DNA of 64,000 bases from Oscillatoriales cyanobacterium (GTDB taxonomy: Bacteria > Cyanobacteriota > Cyanobacteriia > Cyanobacteriales > Laspinemataceae), in the NCBI GenBank assembly GCA_011390955.1, contig JAABRM010000002.1, positions 1 through 64,000 on the forward strand, read 5' to 3'. The stretch's first letter is position 1. The number at the start of each line of letters is the position of its first letter. Of this stretch, positions 26,670 through 35,063 are shown one piece after another. The position numbers and the translations under genes were made by a program. The notes beneath the pieces were generated by a model, which worked only from the letters and a program-made list of their open reading frames with translations, ran no database searches and was not told the DNA's origin.

Positions 26670-26686
26670 AAACCTAGATAATCAAT

Positions 26687-26795
26687 AATTATCAATTATC
26701 AATTATCAATTATCAATTATCAATTATCAATTATCAATTATCAATTATCAATTATCAATTATCAATTATCAATTATCAATTATCAATTATCAATT
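26687..26795. repeat. AATTATC heptamer array, about 15.5 copies
   Basis: A perfect 7-bp tandem array of 109 bp between rnc and rnpB, 17 bp upstream of the rnc start on the minus strand. Confidence 0.97.
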
Positions 26796-26816
26796 CTTGC
26801 CTCAAAAAAAGGGGGG

Positions 26817-27219
26817 AAAGAGTAAGTCATAAGCCGGGTTCTGTTCTCCAAAAATGCCAAGCACTTCCGAGGGCGGTTATCTATCTGGGACGCTTGTCAC
26901 CAAACGCCTCTTGCGGTTCCTAATATCGGAACTGGTAAAAGACCAACCATAGTTCCATCCACCTTGCTCCCAACCGGGGTTTACCTAGCCAGCGCCTCTC
27001 GACGCTGCTGGTGCGCTCTTACCGCACCGTTGCACCCTTACCAATTAGCGATCGGTTATCAGCCCAAGGCTGAAAGCTAATTACTAACTGGCGGTATCTT
27101 TCTGTGGCACTATCCTCACGGTCGCCCGCACTGGGCGTTACCCAGCAAGTTTGGTCTTTCGGGAGCCCGGACTTTCCTCAGACAGGAAACCTGTCCGCAA
27201 CCGCCTACCCTTACTCTTT
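26817..27219 (-). ncRNA. rnpB: RNase P RNA (type A)
   Basis: On the minus strand, GAAAGAGTAAGGGTAGGCGG at the 5' end and GGCTTATGACTTACTCTTTC at the 3' end form the terminal helix. The conserved core GAGGAAAGTCCGGGCTCCC (about 27160-27178) and CACAGAAA (near 27105) identify the catalytic RNA that removes tRNA 5' leaders. Length is about 403 nt, as in other cyanobacteria. A TACAAT -10 box lies at 27230-27235 just upstream. T-rich DNA directly after the 3' end (26803-26809 as A on the plus strand) may terminate it. The ends are approximate within a few bases. Confidence 0.93.
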
Positions 27220-27300
27220 CCCGACTTCTATTGTACTGCTAGATGGGAATATCGGGGCAGGTTTTGGGGTGTAGGGCCGCCATCGGTGTGGGAAAAAAAA

Positions 27301-27390
27301 TTAACAATTGATAATTAATAGCTGGAAAGACTATCAATTATCAATTGTTAATTATCAATTATCAATTATCAATTATCAATTATCAATTAT
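27301..27390. repeat. TTATCAA / TTAACAA heptamer arrays
   Basis: Two inverted short arrays separated by AATAGCTGGAAAGACT. The second (AATTATC units) runs right into the stop codon of the membrane protein gene 27387-28751. Confidence 0.9.
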
Positions 27391-28751
27391 TTTTTCGCTT
27401 CTTGAGCATATTTAAGCAATTCTTGGGCTTCCGTAGAAACCGTGGTTCCGGGGGGAATACTTTGCAATTCATTAATAATTTGCTGCAAAGTGCTGGCTAT
27501 TGCCCCTTGGCTATAGGAACTATCGTCAGTATTTAAGCGCTGCCATTGAGCAATTAAATCTTTGGCTCGTTTCATCGCGTTTACTGACTGTTTTTCCGCA
27601 TCAATTCTAATTTTAACTGCGGCTAAATTAGCCTGATATTCCGCTAATTTTTGCTGGGCTTCGGGATAAGTCGGTTCATCAACCCGCACTTGTTGTAATT
27701 GATCCATCGCTTTTTCCCATAATTGAGCCACTTGTTCCCATTTGGCGGCAGAATGAGGCGGATTTTGACTCATAATCGCCGCTTGCATTCCAAAGGCTTT
27801 GGCGGCTTCAATTAAATTACTGCTGCGTTCAAATGTTGCCGAGAACCCAGAAATTTTTTCAAAATCTCTTTGGGCTGCCGTCAGTTTTGGTTCCGCTATT
27901 TTCGCCGCTAAAGTATTAGGATAAATTTGCTCCATGAGGTCGATCGCACTTTGCCAAGCCTCGATCGCCTGTTGTTTTTCCTTAGCATTAGCTGTGGCAT
28001 ATTGTTGTTGAGCAGCAGTTAAAGCAACTTCTGCATTAACAAGCTGATCTTGGGCATTTTGTTCTTGAAATATCTGGGCTTCCATCCGACCAATCAGTTT
28101 TCTAGCTGATTGAAATTCATCATAAGTAAACCCCCAAGTGCAGCTAAAAAATCGGCAATACATTTGGGGTTCATAGCCTAAAAACCACACCGGCAATTTG
28201 TCTAAATTTGCTTGGGCTTGTTTAACCTTACTCGCTCCTAATTCTATATCTGCGGCGCTGGTCGAATTATTAATCAATTGGTCGGCTTGTTCTACATAAG
28301 CGATCGCTTCTCGGTAATTGCGATCCATACTCATATAACTAGGCAACAATAAAATCGGGGCAACTTTAGCCACAGGTCGGCGAATCATCGGATAAGGTAA
28401 ATTAGCCAAAGCAACCAAACCAGTCACCCCTAAACCTGCTGCCATCGTTAAAAAAATCAGCTTGGTAAAATTCAATAAATTCGCCAATCCCGGAGATGAA
28501 TTTGCTGAATTTGATGAACTGTGATTCACCTTCGCTGCCTCCTGCAATACCCCTTGACTAAATTGGGGATAAGTAGTTATGACAATCTTTCTCAATTCTT
28601 CCAAACTAGCCGGTTTTCCTTCTTGAATTAGCAAATCTTGCAACTGTTCCAAAACCAATTGTTTCTCCAACTTTTGCATCGGATCGTTGCCGGTCAACTT
28701 TTCAATTTCCCCTTGCAAAATTTGATAAGCGCGTGGATTTAGACGAGGCAT
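27387..28751 (-). CDS. Conserved cyanobacterial membrane/coiled-coil protein
   Basis: 454 residues. The N-terminal 90 residues (MPRLNPRAYQILQGEIEKL) are soluble, one transmembrane helix follows (about 95-117, LIFLTMAAGLGVTGLVALA), then a mostly helical region with repeats of about 80-90 residues rich in Ala/Gln (ANLDKLPVWFLGYEPQMYCRFFSCTWGFTYDEF and WEKAMDQLQQVR are recognisable conserved segments in pieces). It is probably anchored with the C-terminal part on one membrane face. This family recurs in cyanobacteria, and related C-terminal segments occur in the protein at 37198-38367. No known catalytic motif. Confidence 0.7.
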   Translation of the reverse strand: MPRLNPRAYQILQGEIEKLTGNDPMQKLEKQLVLEQLQDLLIQEGKPASLEELRKIVITTYPQFSQGVLQEAAKVNHSSSNSANSSPGLANLLNFTKLIFLTMAAGLGVTGLVALANLPYPMIRRPVAKVAPILLLPSYMSMDRNYREAIAYVEQADQLINNSTSAADIELGASKVKQAQANLDKLPVWFLGYEPQMYCRFFSCTWGFTYDEFQSARKLIGRMEAQIFQEQNAQDQLVNAEVALTAAQQQYATANAKEKQQAIEAWQSAIDLMEQIYPNTLAAKIAEPKLTAAQRDFEKISGFSATFERSSNLIEAAKAFGMQAAIMSQNPPHSAAKWEQVAQLWEKAMDQLQQVRVDEPTYPEAQQKLAEYQANLAAVKIRIDAEKQSVNAMKRAKDLIAQWQRLNTDDSSYSQGAIASTLQQIINELQSIPPGTTVSTEAQELLKYAQEAKK

Positions 28752-28964
28752 AATGTCATTCCTTCTTCCTCGATGGGAGGTGAATTAATTGTTAGGTAGA
28801 AGGTGCTCACTTATCCTGGTTGATTTTATTGGTTTTATGAATAAATCACTCAGGCAAAGTCATCTATTTTTTACTCTGGTTTTTAACTCTTGATTTAACT
28901 CTGGGAGTTGAATGTGTCAGAGATCGGCCTAAAGCCCGCACAGCGAAAAGCCGATCGCCGATCG

Positions 28965-29555
28965 CTAATCACTCATCTTTGAAATTGAATCACTGAGACT
29001 GCGATCGGGCATGATTGCCCCTTGCAAATTAGCCAATTCCCAGTCGATTTCAGTGAGTTCTGCATTCCGCAAATCCGACTGACAAAAACTACTATATGCC
29101 ACCTTCGTTTCGCGTAAAATAGCTCCTTGTAAATTAGCACTGAGTACCGACGCATAACGCAAATCTGTTTCCACCAACGCCGAATCACATAAAATTGCCC
29201 AACTTAAACAAGTTTCTCGCAAATCTGCCTCATGCAAATCCGCCTTAGTTAAATCAGCCCTGGTTAAATCCGCTCGGTAAAAATCCGCTTCCCGAAACGA
29301 AGCCCCGCTTAAATTTGCGTCCTGAAGATTAGCCCCAGCCAAATTTGCCCGATTCATCCGGGCGCCACTCAAGTTAGCGCCGACCAAATTTGCCCCGCGC
29401 AGGTCTGCTTCAGTTAAATAGCAATCACTTAAGTTCGCACCCGTCAAAGAACATCGCGATAAATCAATATCTCCTAAATCCGCACCACTGAGATCCACTT
29501 GGTTAAAATTACGTTCCCCTTTTTGGTAGCGGTGTTTGAGTTCAGCAGCTTCCAT
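28965..29555 (-). CDS. Pentapeptide-repeat protein
   Basis: About 196 residues of A(D/N)Lxx pentapeptide repeats (VDLSGADLGDIDLSRCS, then GANLQDANLSGAS) predicted to form a right-handed quadrilateral beta-helix. Start ATG 29555 is set by the SD AGGAGAG 8 nt upstream; a longer frame to 29645 would translate a palindromic repeat. No signal peptide. Function unknown; such proteins may mimic DNA or act as scaffolds. Confidence 0.88.
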   Translation of the reverse strand: MEAAELKHRYQKGERNFNQVDLSGADLGDIDLSRCSLTGANLSDCYLTEADLRGANLVGANLSGARMNRANLAGANLQDANLSGASFREADFYRADLTRADLTKADLHEADLRETCLSWAILCDSALVETDLRYASVLSANLQGAILRETKVAYSSFCQSDLRNAELTEIDWELANLQGAIMPDRSLSDSISKMSD

Positions 29556-29619
29556 CAATCTCTCCTCGGATAGCTTTAGGCATGATGAGAATATTGTACC
29601 GGGCAGAGAATAAACAAGA

Positions 29620-29783
29620 CAAGAAACCGGGTTTCTTTCTCCCATTCCTCAGTTAACGGCGATCGCCAGAAAAGAGACCCTGTTTCTGGATCCGGTTCCT
29701 GGGGTCTTTACCCAAGACAAGAAACCGGGTTTCTTTGTCCCATTCCTAAGTTAACTGCGATCGCCAGAAAAGAAACCCGGTTT
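29620..29783. repeat. Two tandem AGAAACC(G/C)GGTTTCT bipartite units
   Basis: Pairs near 29620/29673 and 29719/29769, each about 50 bp apart, first copy central G and second central C. The spacers are also similar (CCCATTCCT.AGTTAAC.GCGATCGCCAGAAAAGA), so the whole unit of about 99 bp was duplicated. The region between 29556 and 29870 holds no gene. Confidence 0.87.
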
Positions 29784-29869
29784 CTCGGTTCTCTTTAACC
29801 CAATTGCCAATCAAAAATTGCCAATCAAAAAATCTCAATCAAAATTTATGTAGTCTTCACTGCTTTTAA

Positions 29870-29983
29870 TAGACCTCTTGCAAAATTCTAAAAAGCCGTT
29901 CGCAGCTATGCTGCGGTGCGGAGCACTTTGGCGGTTTTAAGGGGGGGTTGGGGGGATCAATCCGTTATTTTGCAAGAGGTCTA
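29870..29983. mobile_element. MITE-like element, 114 bp, TA-flanked
   Basis: TAGACCTCTTGCAAAAT (29870-29886) is repeated exactly in inverse at 29967-29983. The outermost TA on both sides fits the TA duplication of IS630/Tc1-mariner transposons. The interior is GC-rich with a GCAGC/GCTGC hairpin and G runs, and has no ORF. Its right end supplies the TAG stop of the restriction gene 29981-30910. Confidence 0.8.
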
Positions 29984-30910
29984 ATCTAAAAGCCAACCCC
30001 GTTGAATACCATGTTCGATGCCTCCTTTCCAATCAACGGTTAAATGGCTCCGAACCGTGCAAAATAAATGCCAGACTGCATCAACATCTATCGGGTTCTT
30101 GATATATTCCTCAGCATATCTATATTCTCGATCGGTATTCTTTTGCTTCCGAAAAACATAGATTTGATCCACTTTATATTTTCTCAGGTTCACATCCTCA
30201 GACAGTTTAATCCATTCCATCACCACAATATACAATCCATTGGGATTTCTGGCTTTGAGTTCTTCTGCTGCCCTAGACGAACCTTCCAGCATCGTTTTAT
30301 CTAGATAAGTTTTGCACTCGATCGCAATGACGGGAATATCAAAAAAGTGGATTTCTGGAACCGAGACTATTTCACTTTCTGAAGTTTGTAACGTTGGGTT
30401 TGCTTCTGTCTCTGTCATCCCGGGTCGAGTGGTTTGTAACGAAGCTTTTACCGTCACCCCAATCACAAAATCATGGTCTTTTTTCTCAATTTTACCGTGG
30501 GGAGACTGTAGCAAATACTCGTAGTTAGGTGCTACAAAAAATATGTCCTTAAACGCATGAGATTTGCCAATCAGCGCTGATTCGCCGAAATCACTCACCA
30601 AATCCTTAAATAAATAATAAATAAATTCTTCTAAAACCGTCGAATGTAAATTAGACCGAGAATCAAAGTGTTCTGCATAATGCTGTCGATCGAGAAATTG
30701 TTTGTATTCTTCAAAAAGAGTCACCCGCTGCTGAACTATCTGCTTATCTTCAGCCTTAGTCTTGTTCCCCGGCCCGATTAATTGCATATTCTGCTGGTGC
30801 CATAGATCGTATTTAGCTCGGATTTCAGCCAGATAGATTTTACTTTGAGTATCTTGATACTTTTTTTTGTGATTTTCTTTAGCACTTAAATTACTGCCAT
30901 GTACAAGCAT
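29981..30910 (-). CDS. Type II restriction endonuclease, Bpu10I-like
   Basis: 309 residues downstream (28 bp) of a cytosine-5 DNA methyltransferase in the same orientation. IPVIAIECKTYLDKTMLEGS around residues 188-207 supplies an ExK site and an acidic residue lies in KKDHDFVIGVTVKA (about 143-156), as in PD-(D/E)XK nucleases. The sequence resembles the Bpu10I family (CCTNAGC cutters), but the site recognised here is not provable from sequence. SD AAGG precedes ATG 30910. The stop codon TAG falls in the first bases of the MITE at 29870-29983, so the native C-terminus may have been altered. Confidence 0.75.
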   Translation of the reverse strand: MLVHGSNLSAKENHKKKYQDTQSKIYLAEIRAKYDLWHQQNMQLIGPGNKTKAEDKQIVQQRVTLFEEYKQFLDRQHYAEHFDSRSNLHSTVLEEFIYYLFKDLVSDFGESALIGKSHAFKDIFFVAPNYEYLLQSPHGKIEKKDHDFVIGVTVKASLQTTRPGMTETEANPTLQTSESEIVSVPEIHFFDIPVIAIECKTYLDKTMLEGSSRAAEELKARNPNGLYIVVMEWIKLSEDVNLRKYKVDQIYVFRKQKNTDREYRYAEEYIKNPIDVDAVWHLFCTVRSHLTVDWKGGIEHGIQRGWLLD

Positions 30911-30938
30911 CTACCTTTTTCTCCCATGATTAATTTAA

Positions 30939-32117
30939 TTAATTATTTAACAAATTGAGGGCGATCGTTTTGCCTAAGAGAGGGGGCACCGCATTGCCAA
31001 TTTGATTGTACTGACAAAGATATTTTTCCTGCAATCTTCCTTCTCGTTCTAGGAGTTTTTGACTAACTACTGTTGGTTTTCCTTTAAAAACAAACCAATC
31101 AGGAAAAGACTGAATTCTGGCTCCTTCTCTAGCGGTAAAATTTCTGTGCTTGTAAGGATGAACAAAATTCGCATAAAATGAAGCCGTTATCGTATGGCAA
31201 GGACGATGAGGATGTAATCGCCGACTATTTTGGTCGTAAATTTTTTCAGAAATCACCCCTTTGCCATTACGTTTATAAGGTTTGAGATGTTCGGGAACAT
31301 CCGCCAAAGAATCACCCCATGACATCGAGGCGAATCTTTCCACAGTTCTTTTTGAATGTTTCATTGCCAGATGATTATACACTTTTTTTGAGCCAAAACG
31401 CATCTGAACTTGATATTGATTAACGGGTGGGCGATCGTAGTCCATTTCTTCTTGACCTTGCCGCGCAGAAATCTCTGGTAAATCTGAAATTGCCTCCCAG
31501 AGAGTTGGACAAGGTTTAAGCGCAGCCTGGAAAATATCTAACTGTTTATCTTCTGCTAAATAATGGGTGGCGACGGGAAAAGGCTGTGCGAGATTTTTTT
31601 TAGCAGCAATGATAAACAATCTTCGCCTTATCTGGGGAATGCCATAGTTATTTGCAGTCAAGATATCCCGATAAACGTAGTAGCCTAAATTTTTTAATTC
31701 GTTTTCGATAATTTCGATTACCGATTCATTAGCATCGGTCATGGCTTGAGTCAATTGGGGAACATTTTCCATAATTAAATACTGTGGCTCAAAGATTTTG
31801 GCCACTCGCAAAAATTCTTTAAACAGACTATTCCGAGGATCTTTAGGATCGCCGGAATTTTTTCGGCAAATAGAAAACCCTTGACACGGAGGGCCGCCAA
31901 TGATGATATCTGGTGGCCGATCTTGAAAATTATCCAGTAATTCGCGATCGCCCAAATTTTGGATATCGCCAACGATCGTCTTGGCATCTTTAAAATTACT
32001 GGCAAACGTTTCCGCAGCCCAGCGATCGATTTCTATGGCACCGACAATATTACATCCAGCCAGCTTAAAACCCAGACTAAAACCACCGGCACCAGCAAAT
32101 AAATCTAAAACTTTCAT
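30939..32117 (-). CDS. DNA (cytosine-5-)-methyltransferase
   Basis: The 392-residue m5C methyltransferase has all core motifs: I (DLFAGAGGFSLGF, 5-17), IV (GGPPCQGFS with catalytic Cys78), VI (MENVPQ, about 118-123), VIII (PQIRRRLFIIA) and X (NQIGNAVPPLLGKTIA) at the end. The variable region between VIII and IX would set target specificity. It is presumably the protective partner of the restriction gene 28 bp downstream, forming a type II system in one transcript. Start ATG 32117. Confidence 0.94.
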   Translation of the reverse strand: MKVLDLFAGAGGFSLGFKLAGCNIVGAIEIDRWAAETFASNFKDAKTIVGDIQNLGDRELLDNFQDRPPDIIIGGPPCQGFSICRKNSGDPKDPRNSLFKEFLRVAKIFEPQYLIMENVPQLTQAMTDANESVIEIIENELKNLGYYVYRDILTANNYGIPQIRRRLFIIAAKKNLAQPFPVATHYLAEDKQLDIFQAALKPCPTLWEAISDLPEISARQGQEEMDYDRPPVNQYQVQMRFGSKKVYNHLAMKHSKRTVERFASMSWGDSLADVPEHLKPYKRNGKGVISEKIYDQNSRRLHPHRPCHTITASFYANFVHPYKHRNFTAREGARIQSFPDWFVFKGKPTVVSQKLLEREGRLQEKYLCQYNQIGNAVPPLLGKTIALNLLNN

Positions 32118-32181
32118 TACCCAGTTTTATTACTCAATATTTCAATATTTTGAATTTTGATCGATTGATTGCAACAAATCA

Positions 32182-32200
32182 GGGCGCAAGCATTGCGCCC
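32182..32200. terminator. Hairpin upstream of the methyltransferase gene
   Basis: GGGCGCAA-GCA-TTGCGCCC is a perfect 8-bp stem lying between the pentapeptide gene and the methyltransferase gene. No T-tract; it also belongs to a common dispersed repeat type (GGGCGCAAGCATTGCGCCC). Confidence 0.4.
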
Positions 32201-32259
32201 CTACAAACCCACCAATAGGCGGGGTTGCAATGCCCATCGGTTGCCACATTTGTTGCCCA

Positions 32260-33282
32260 TCAATTTTGACTGATTCTGCCATCGGGCATAGTCGCACCAG
32301 TTAAATTAGCATCAACTAAATTGGTTTCTCGGAACATGGCAAATTGTAAATTTGCTTCGGTTAAATCCACTTGATTTAAGTTAGTATTGAATAAATTTGT
32401 GCCCCGCAAATCTGCATAACGTAGGATTGCCCCTTTTAGGTTTGCCCCCCGCAGATCCGCTTCAAATAGGTTGGCAGAATCTAATCGAGTCGGTCGATTA
32501 TTGCGTTGAATTAGAGTTAAATCTGCCCCGCGTAAGCTACTGCGTTGTAGATTTGCTTCCATTAAAGAAGCACCACTCAGGTCAGCAAAACTTAGGTCGG
32601 CGCCACTTAAGTCCGATTTGTCAAAGTTCGCGGTACTGAGTTTCGCCCCGCGTAGGTTCGCCCCGACTAAACGCGCCATTCTCACATTAGCTCTGGCTAA
32701 ATTAGCGTTACTTAAGTTACTGTTACTTAAGTTAGCCCCAACAAGGTTCACGCCAGTGAGAATAGCTTGGGAAAGATTAGCCCCGGATAGGTCGGCGTCT
32801 CTTAAGTCTCCGGCAGTTAAGTGAGAAACAATTAAAGGCGGGTTGACGTTGGTAATTACATCAATGCCAGCGCTATTGGGATGAGGTTGGGCGAGGTTTG
32901 CCTCACTTAAATTAGCCCCAGATAGGTCAGCCCAGCGAATAATGGCACCAGATAAATCCGCCCGATATAGGTTGGCGCCGGTGAGATTGGCGCCCCGCAA
33001 GTCGGCGCCCATGAGTTTTGCGGACGCTAGGTTCGCGCTGCTGAGGTCTGCCCCCACTAGGTCGCATCCCATACATTCATTTCTGGTTAGTAATCTGTTT
33101 ACATGGTCAGGGTTGGCAGCGATCGCACTCTGGCTGAATGCGAGAGGAGTTATCACCGTGGCAGCGATCGCGGCGATCGCCTTCCAGAACATTGCCCCCG
33201 TCCCTGGTAAGCGGTTGATTTGGGGTAATTTGCCGAAAAAATTCATCGAGGTATTCATGGGGATATTCATGGGGGTATTCAT
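32260..33282 (-). CDS. Exported pentapeptide-repeat protein
   Basis: 340 residues with a hydrophobic N-terminal segment (AIAAIAATVITPLAFSQSAIA), cleavage likely after AIA, then RNECMGCDLVGADLSSANL, typical of exported cyanobacterial pentapeptide proteins, and about 30 A(D/N)LxX repeats to the end. The N-terminal MNTPMNIPMNTSMN comes from four 12-bp repeats with ATG codons, so starts at Met1, 5, 9 or 13 are possible. It would sit in the periplasm or thylakoid lumen. Function unknown. Confidence 0.88.
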   Translation of the reverse strand: MNTPMNIPMNTSMNFFGKLPQINRLPGTGAMFWKAIAAIAATVITPLAFSQSAIAANPDHVNRLLTRNECMGCDLVGADLSSANLASAKLMGADLRGANLTGANLYRADLSGAIIRWADLSGANLSEANLAQPHPNSAGIDVITNVNPPLIVSHLTAGDLRDADLSGANLSQAILTGVNLVGANLSNSNLSNANLARANVRMARLVGANLRGAKLSTANFDKSDLSGADLSFADLSGASLMEANLQRSSLRGADLTLIQRNNRPTRLDSANLFEADLRGANLKGAILRYADLRGTNLFNTNLNQVDLTEANLQFAMFRETNLVDANLTGATMPDGRISQN

Positions 33283-33443
33283 AGTATTAGGTGAAACTTT
33301 TGCTGGAATTAATCACTAGGTTAAAAGATTTCCCGCTGGCGATCGCCAAACCCATCCTACTTGTGGGGCGATCGCCCATCTCCTGCCCATCACCAAAATT
33401 TTATACTGGTAAATAACGTGAAATATTTGATCGAGGTCAGGAT

Positions 33444-34763
33444 ATGGCTCCAAATCCCACGATTATGCAAGCCGTGGAACAGCTAGATTACCGTGTCACC
33501 ATTGGGGACGTGGCAGCAAAAGCGGGCTTGGATGTGAAAATCGCCGAACGAGAACTGTTAGCCCTGGCATCCGATGCGGGGGGACATTTACAGGTAGCAG
33601 ATACGGGGGATTTAGTCTATCTGTTTCCCAAAGATTTTCGGGCGATTTTACGCAATAAGTTCTGGAAACTGCAACTCCAAGAATGGTGGGAAAAAATCTG
33701 GCGGGTTTTATTTTATCTAATCCGCATTTCCTTTGGCGTTGTTTTAATTGCTTCGATTGTCCTAATTTTTGCCGCCATCTTTATCATCGTCACCGCATCC
33801 AATCGCGACAACAACAGTGGTGGAGGACGCAGCCGTTCTGGAGGTGGCGGCATGATTTTTATGCCTAACTTTTGGTATTGGGGCGATTTATTCTGGTTTT
33901 TCGACCCAGACTATCGCCGCAGTCACCAACGGCGCCAAGAACGACGCGATCGCCGCGAAGCCGAGAAAGAACCGGGGATGAATTTCCTAGAGGCGGTGTT
34001 TTCCTTCTTATTTGGCGATGGCAACCCCAATGCCGATTTAGAAGAAAAACGTTTTTCGGCGATCGCCACAGTGATTCGCAACAATGGCGGCGCCGTGACT
34101 GGGGAACAAATCGCCCCATACCTAGACCAAGCGATCGATGACTATGAAGAATATATGCTGCCGGTACTCACTCGATTTAATGGTCTGCCTCAAGTCAGTC
34201 CCGACGGAGAAATTGTCTATCATTTCCCAGAATTACAAATTACAGCGACCAAAAAGCGCCGGCAATCGGTTTCTGCCTATTTAGAAGAAATCCCCTGGCA
34301 GTTTAGTCAAGCCAGCAGCGGCCAAAAAATCCTTTCGGCGGGATTGGGGGGCTTGAACCTGGTCGGGGCGCTGATGTTGGGTTCTCTGCTGCAAGACGAG
34401 GAGATGGCCGAAGTCGTCAAAGAACTCGGTGGGTTAGTCGGCTTTGTGGATTCGGTTTATTGGCTGTTACTGGCTTATGGCGCGGCTTTTTTAATCATTC
34501 CTCTGGTGCGTTATTTCTGGATTCAGTGGCGTAACCAGAAAATCATCGCCAACAATCAACAACGCCAAGAACGGGCGATCGCCTTGGAACAACCCGATGA
34601 CCAACTCCAGAAAAAACTTGCCTACGCCAGCCAGTTTGCTGCCCAAAATGTCATCAGCACTGCTGACCTAGCCTACACCACGGAAACCGATTTAATCGAA
34701 CAAGAATTTCAGCAATCGGCGAAAATTGACGCGGAATGGCAGCGTAAATTAGAGGGAAAATAG
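33444..34763 (+). CDS. Conserved cyanobacterial multi-pass membrane protein
   Basis: 439 residues. The opening VTIGDVAAKAGLDVKIAERELLALASDAGGHL resembles a winged-helix-like element. Transmembrane segments lie at about 95-118 and two near 295-325 and 330-355. Between them are Gly/Ser-rich (NNSGGGRSRSGGGG) and Arg-rich (HQRRQERRDRREAEK) stretches and a second VIRNNGGAVTGEQIAPYL domain that again looks winged-helix-like. SD GAGGTCAGGA precedes the ATG. Family conserved in cyanobacteria; function unknown. Confidence 0.75.
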   Translation: MAPNPTIMQAVEQLDYRVTIGDVAAKAGLDVKIAERELLALASDAGGHLQVADTGDLVYLFPKDFRAILRNKFWKLQLQEWWEKIWRVLFYLIRISFGVVLIASIVLIFAAIFIIVTASNRDNNSGGGRSRSGGGGMIFMPNFWYWGDLFWFFDPDYRRSHQRRQERRDRREAEKEPGMNFLEAVFSFLFGDGNPNADLEEKRFSAIATVIRNNGGAVTGEQIAPYLDQAIDDYEEYMLPVLTRFNGLPQVSPDGEIVYHFPELQITATKKRRQSVSAYLEEIPWQFSQASSGQKILSAGLGGLNLVGALMLGSLLQDEEMAEVVKELGGLVGFVDSVYWLLLAYGAAFLIIPLVRYFWIQWRNQKIIANNQQRQERAIALEQPDDQLQKKLAYASQFAAQNVISTADLAYTTETDLIEQEFQQSAKIDAEWQRKLEGK

Positions 34764-34792
34764 TTGTCAGCGATCTGGTCAGCGATCGCTCC

Positions 34793-34957
34793 TTACTTAT
34801 CTGCGATTAGCCTCAAGTATTTATATTGTAGGGTGGGCAAAACTCCACCATCATATATGGTAGGTTGGGTAAAATTGTTTGCCCACCCGAAGAATCTTAG
34901 GGGCTGTTGGATGAATTGTTGTAAATGGTATTACTTATCTGCGATTAGCCTCAAGTA
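34793..34957. repeat. 27-bp direct repeat flanking a palindrome
   Basis: TTACTTATCTGCGATTAGCC and seven more bases occur at 34793-34819 and exactly at 34931-34957, 138 bp apart. Between them is a GGGTGGGCAAA/TTTGCCCACCC inverted repeat. The arrangement looks like a duplication around a palindromic insertion. Confidence 0.85.
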
Positions 34958-35063
34958 GAGACGCGAGATTTTTTGTCTCTACTTGAGGGTTAATTTCGTC
35001 AGAATATCGGTCATCGCACATATATTTATATATTGTCAACTTTGGAGCAAATAATTAAAAATT

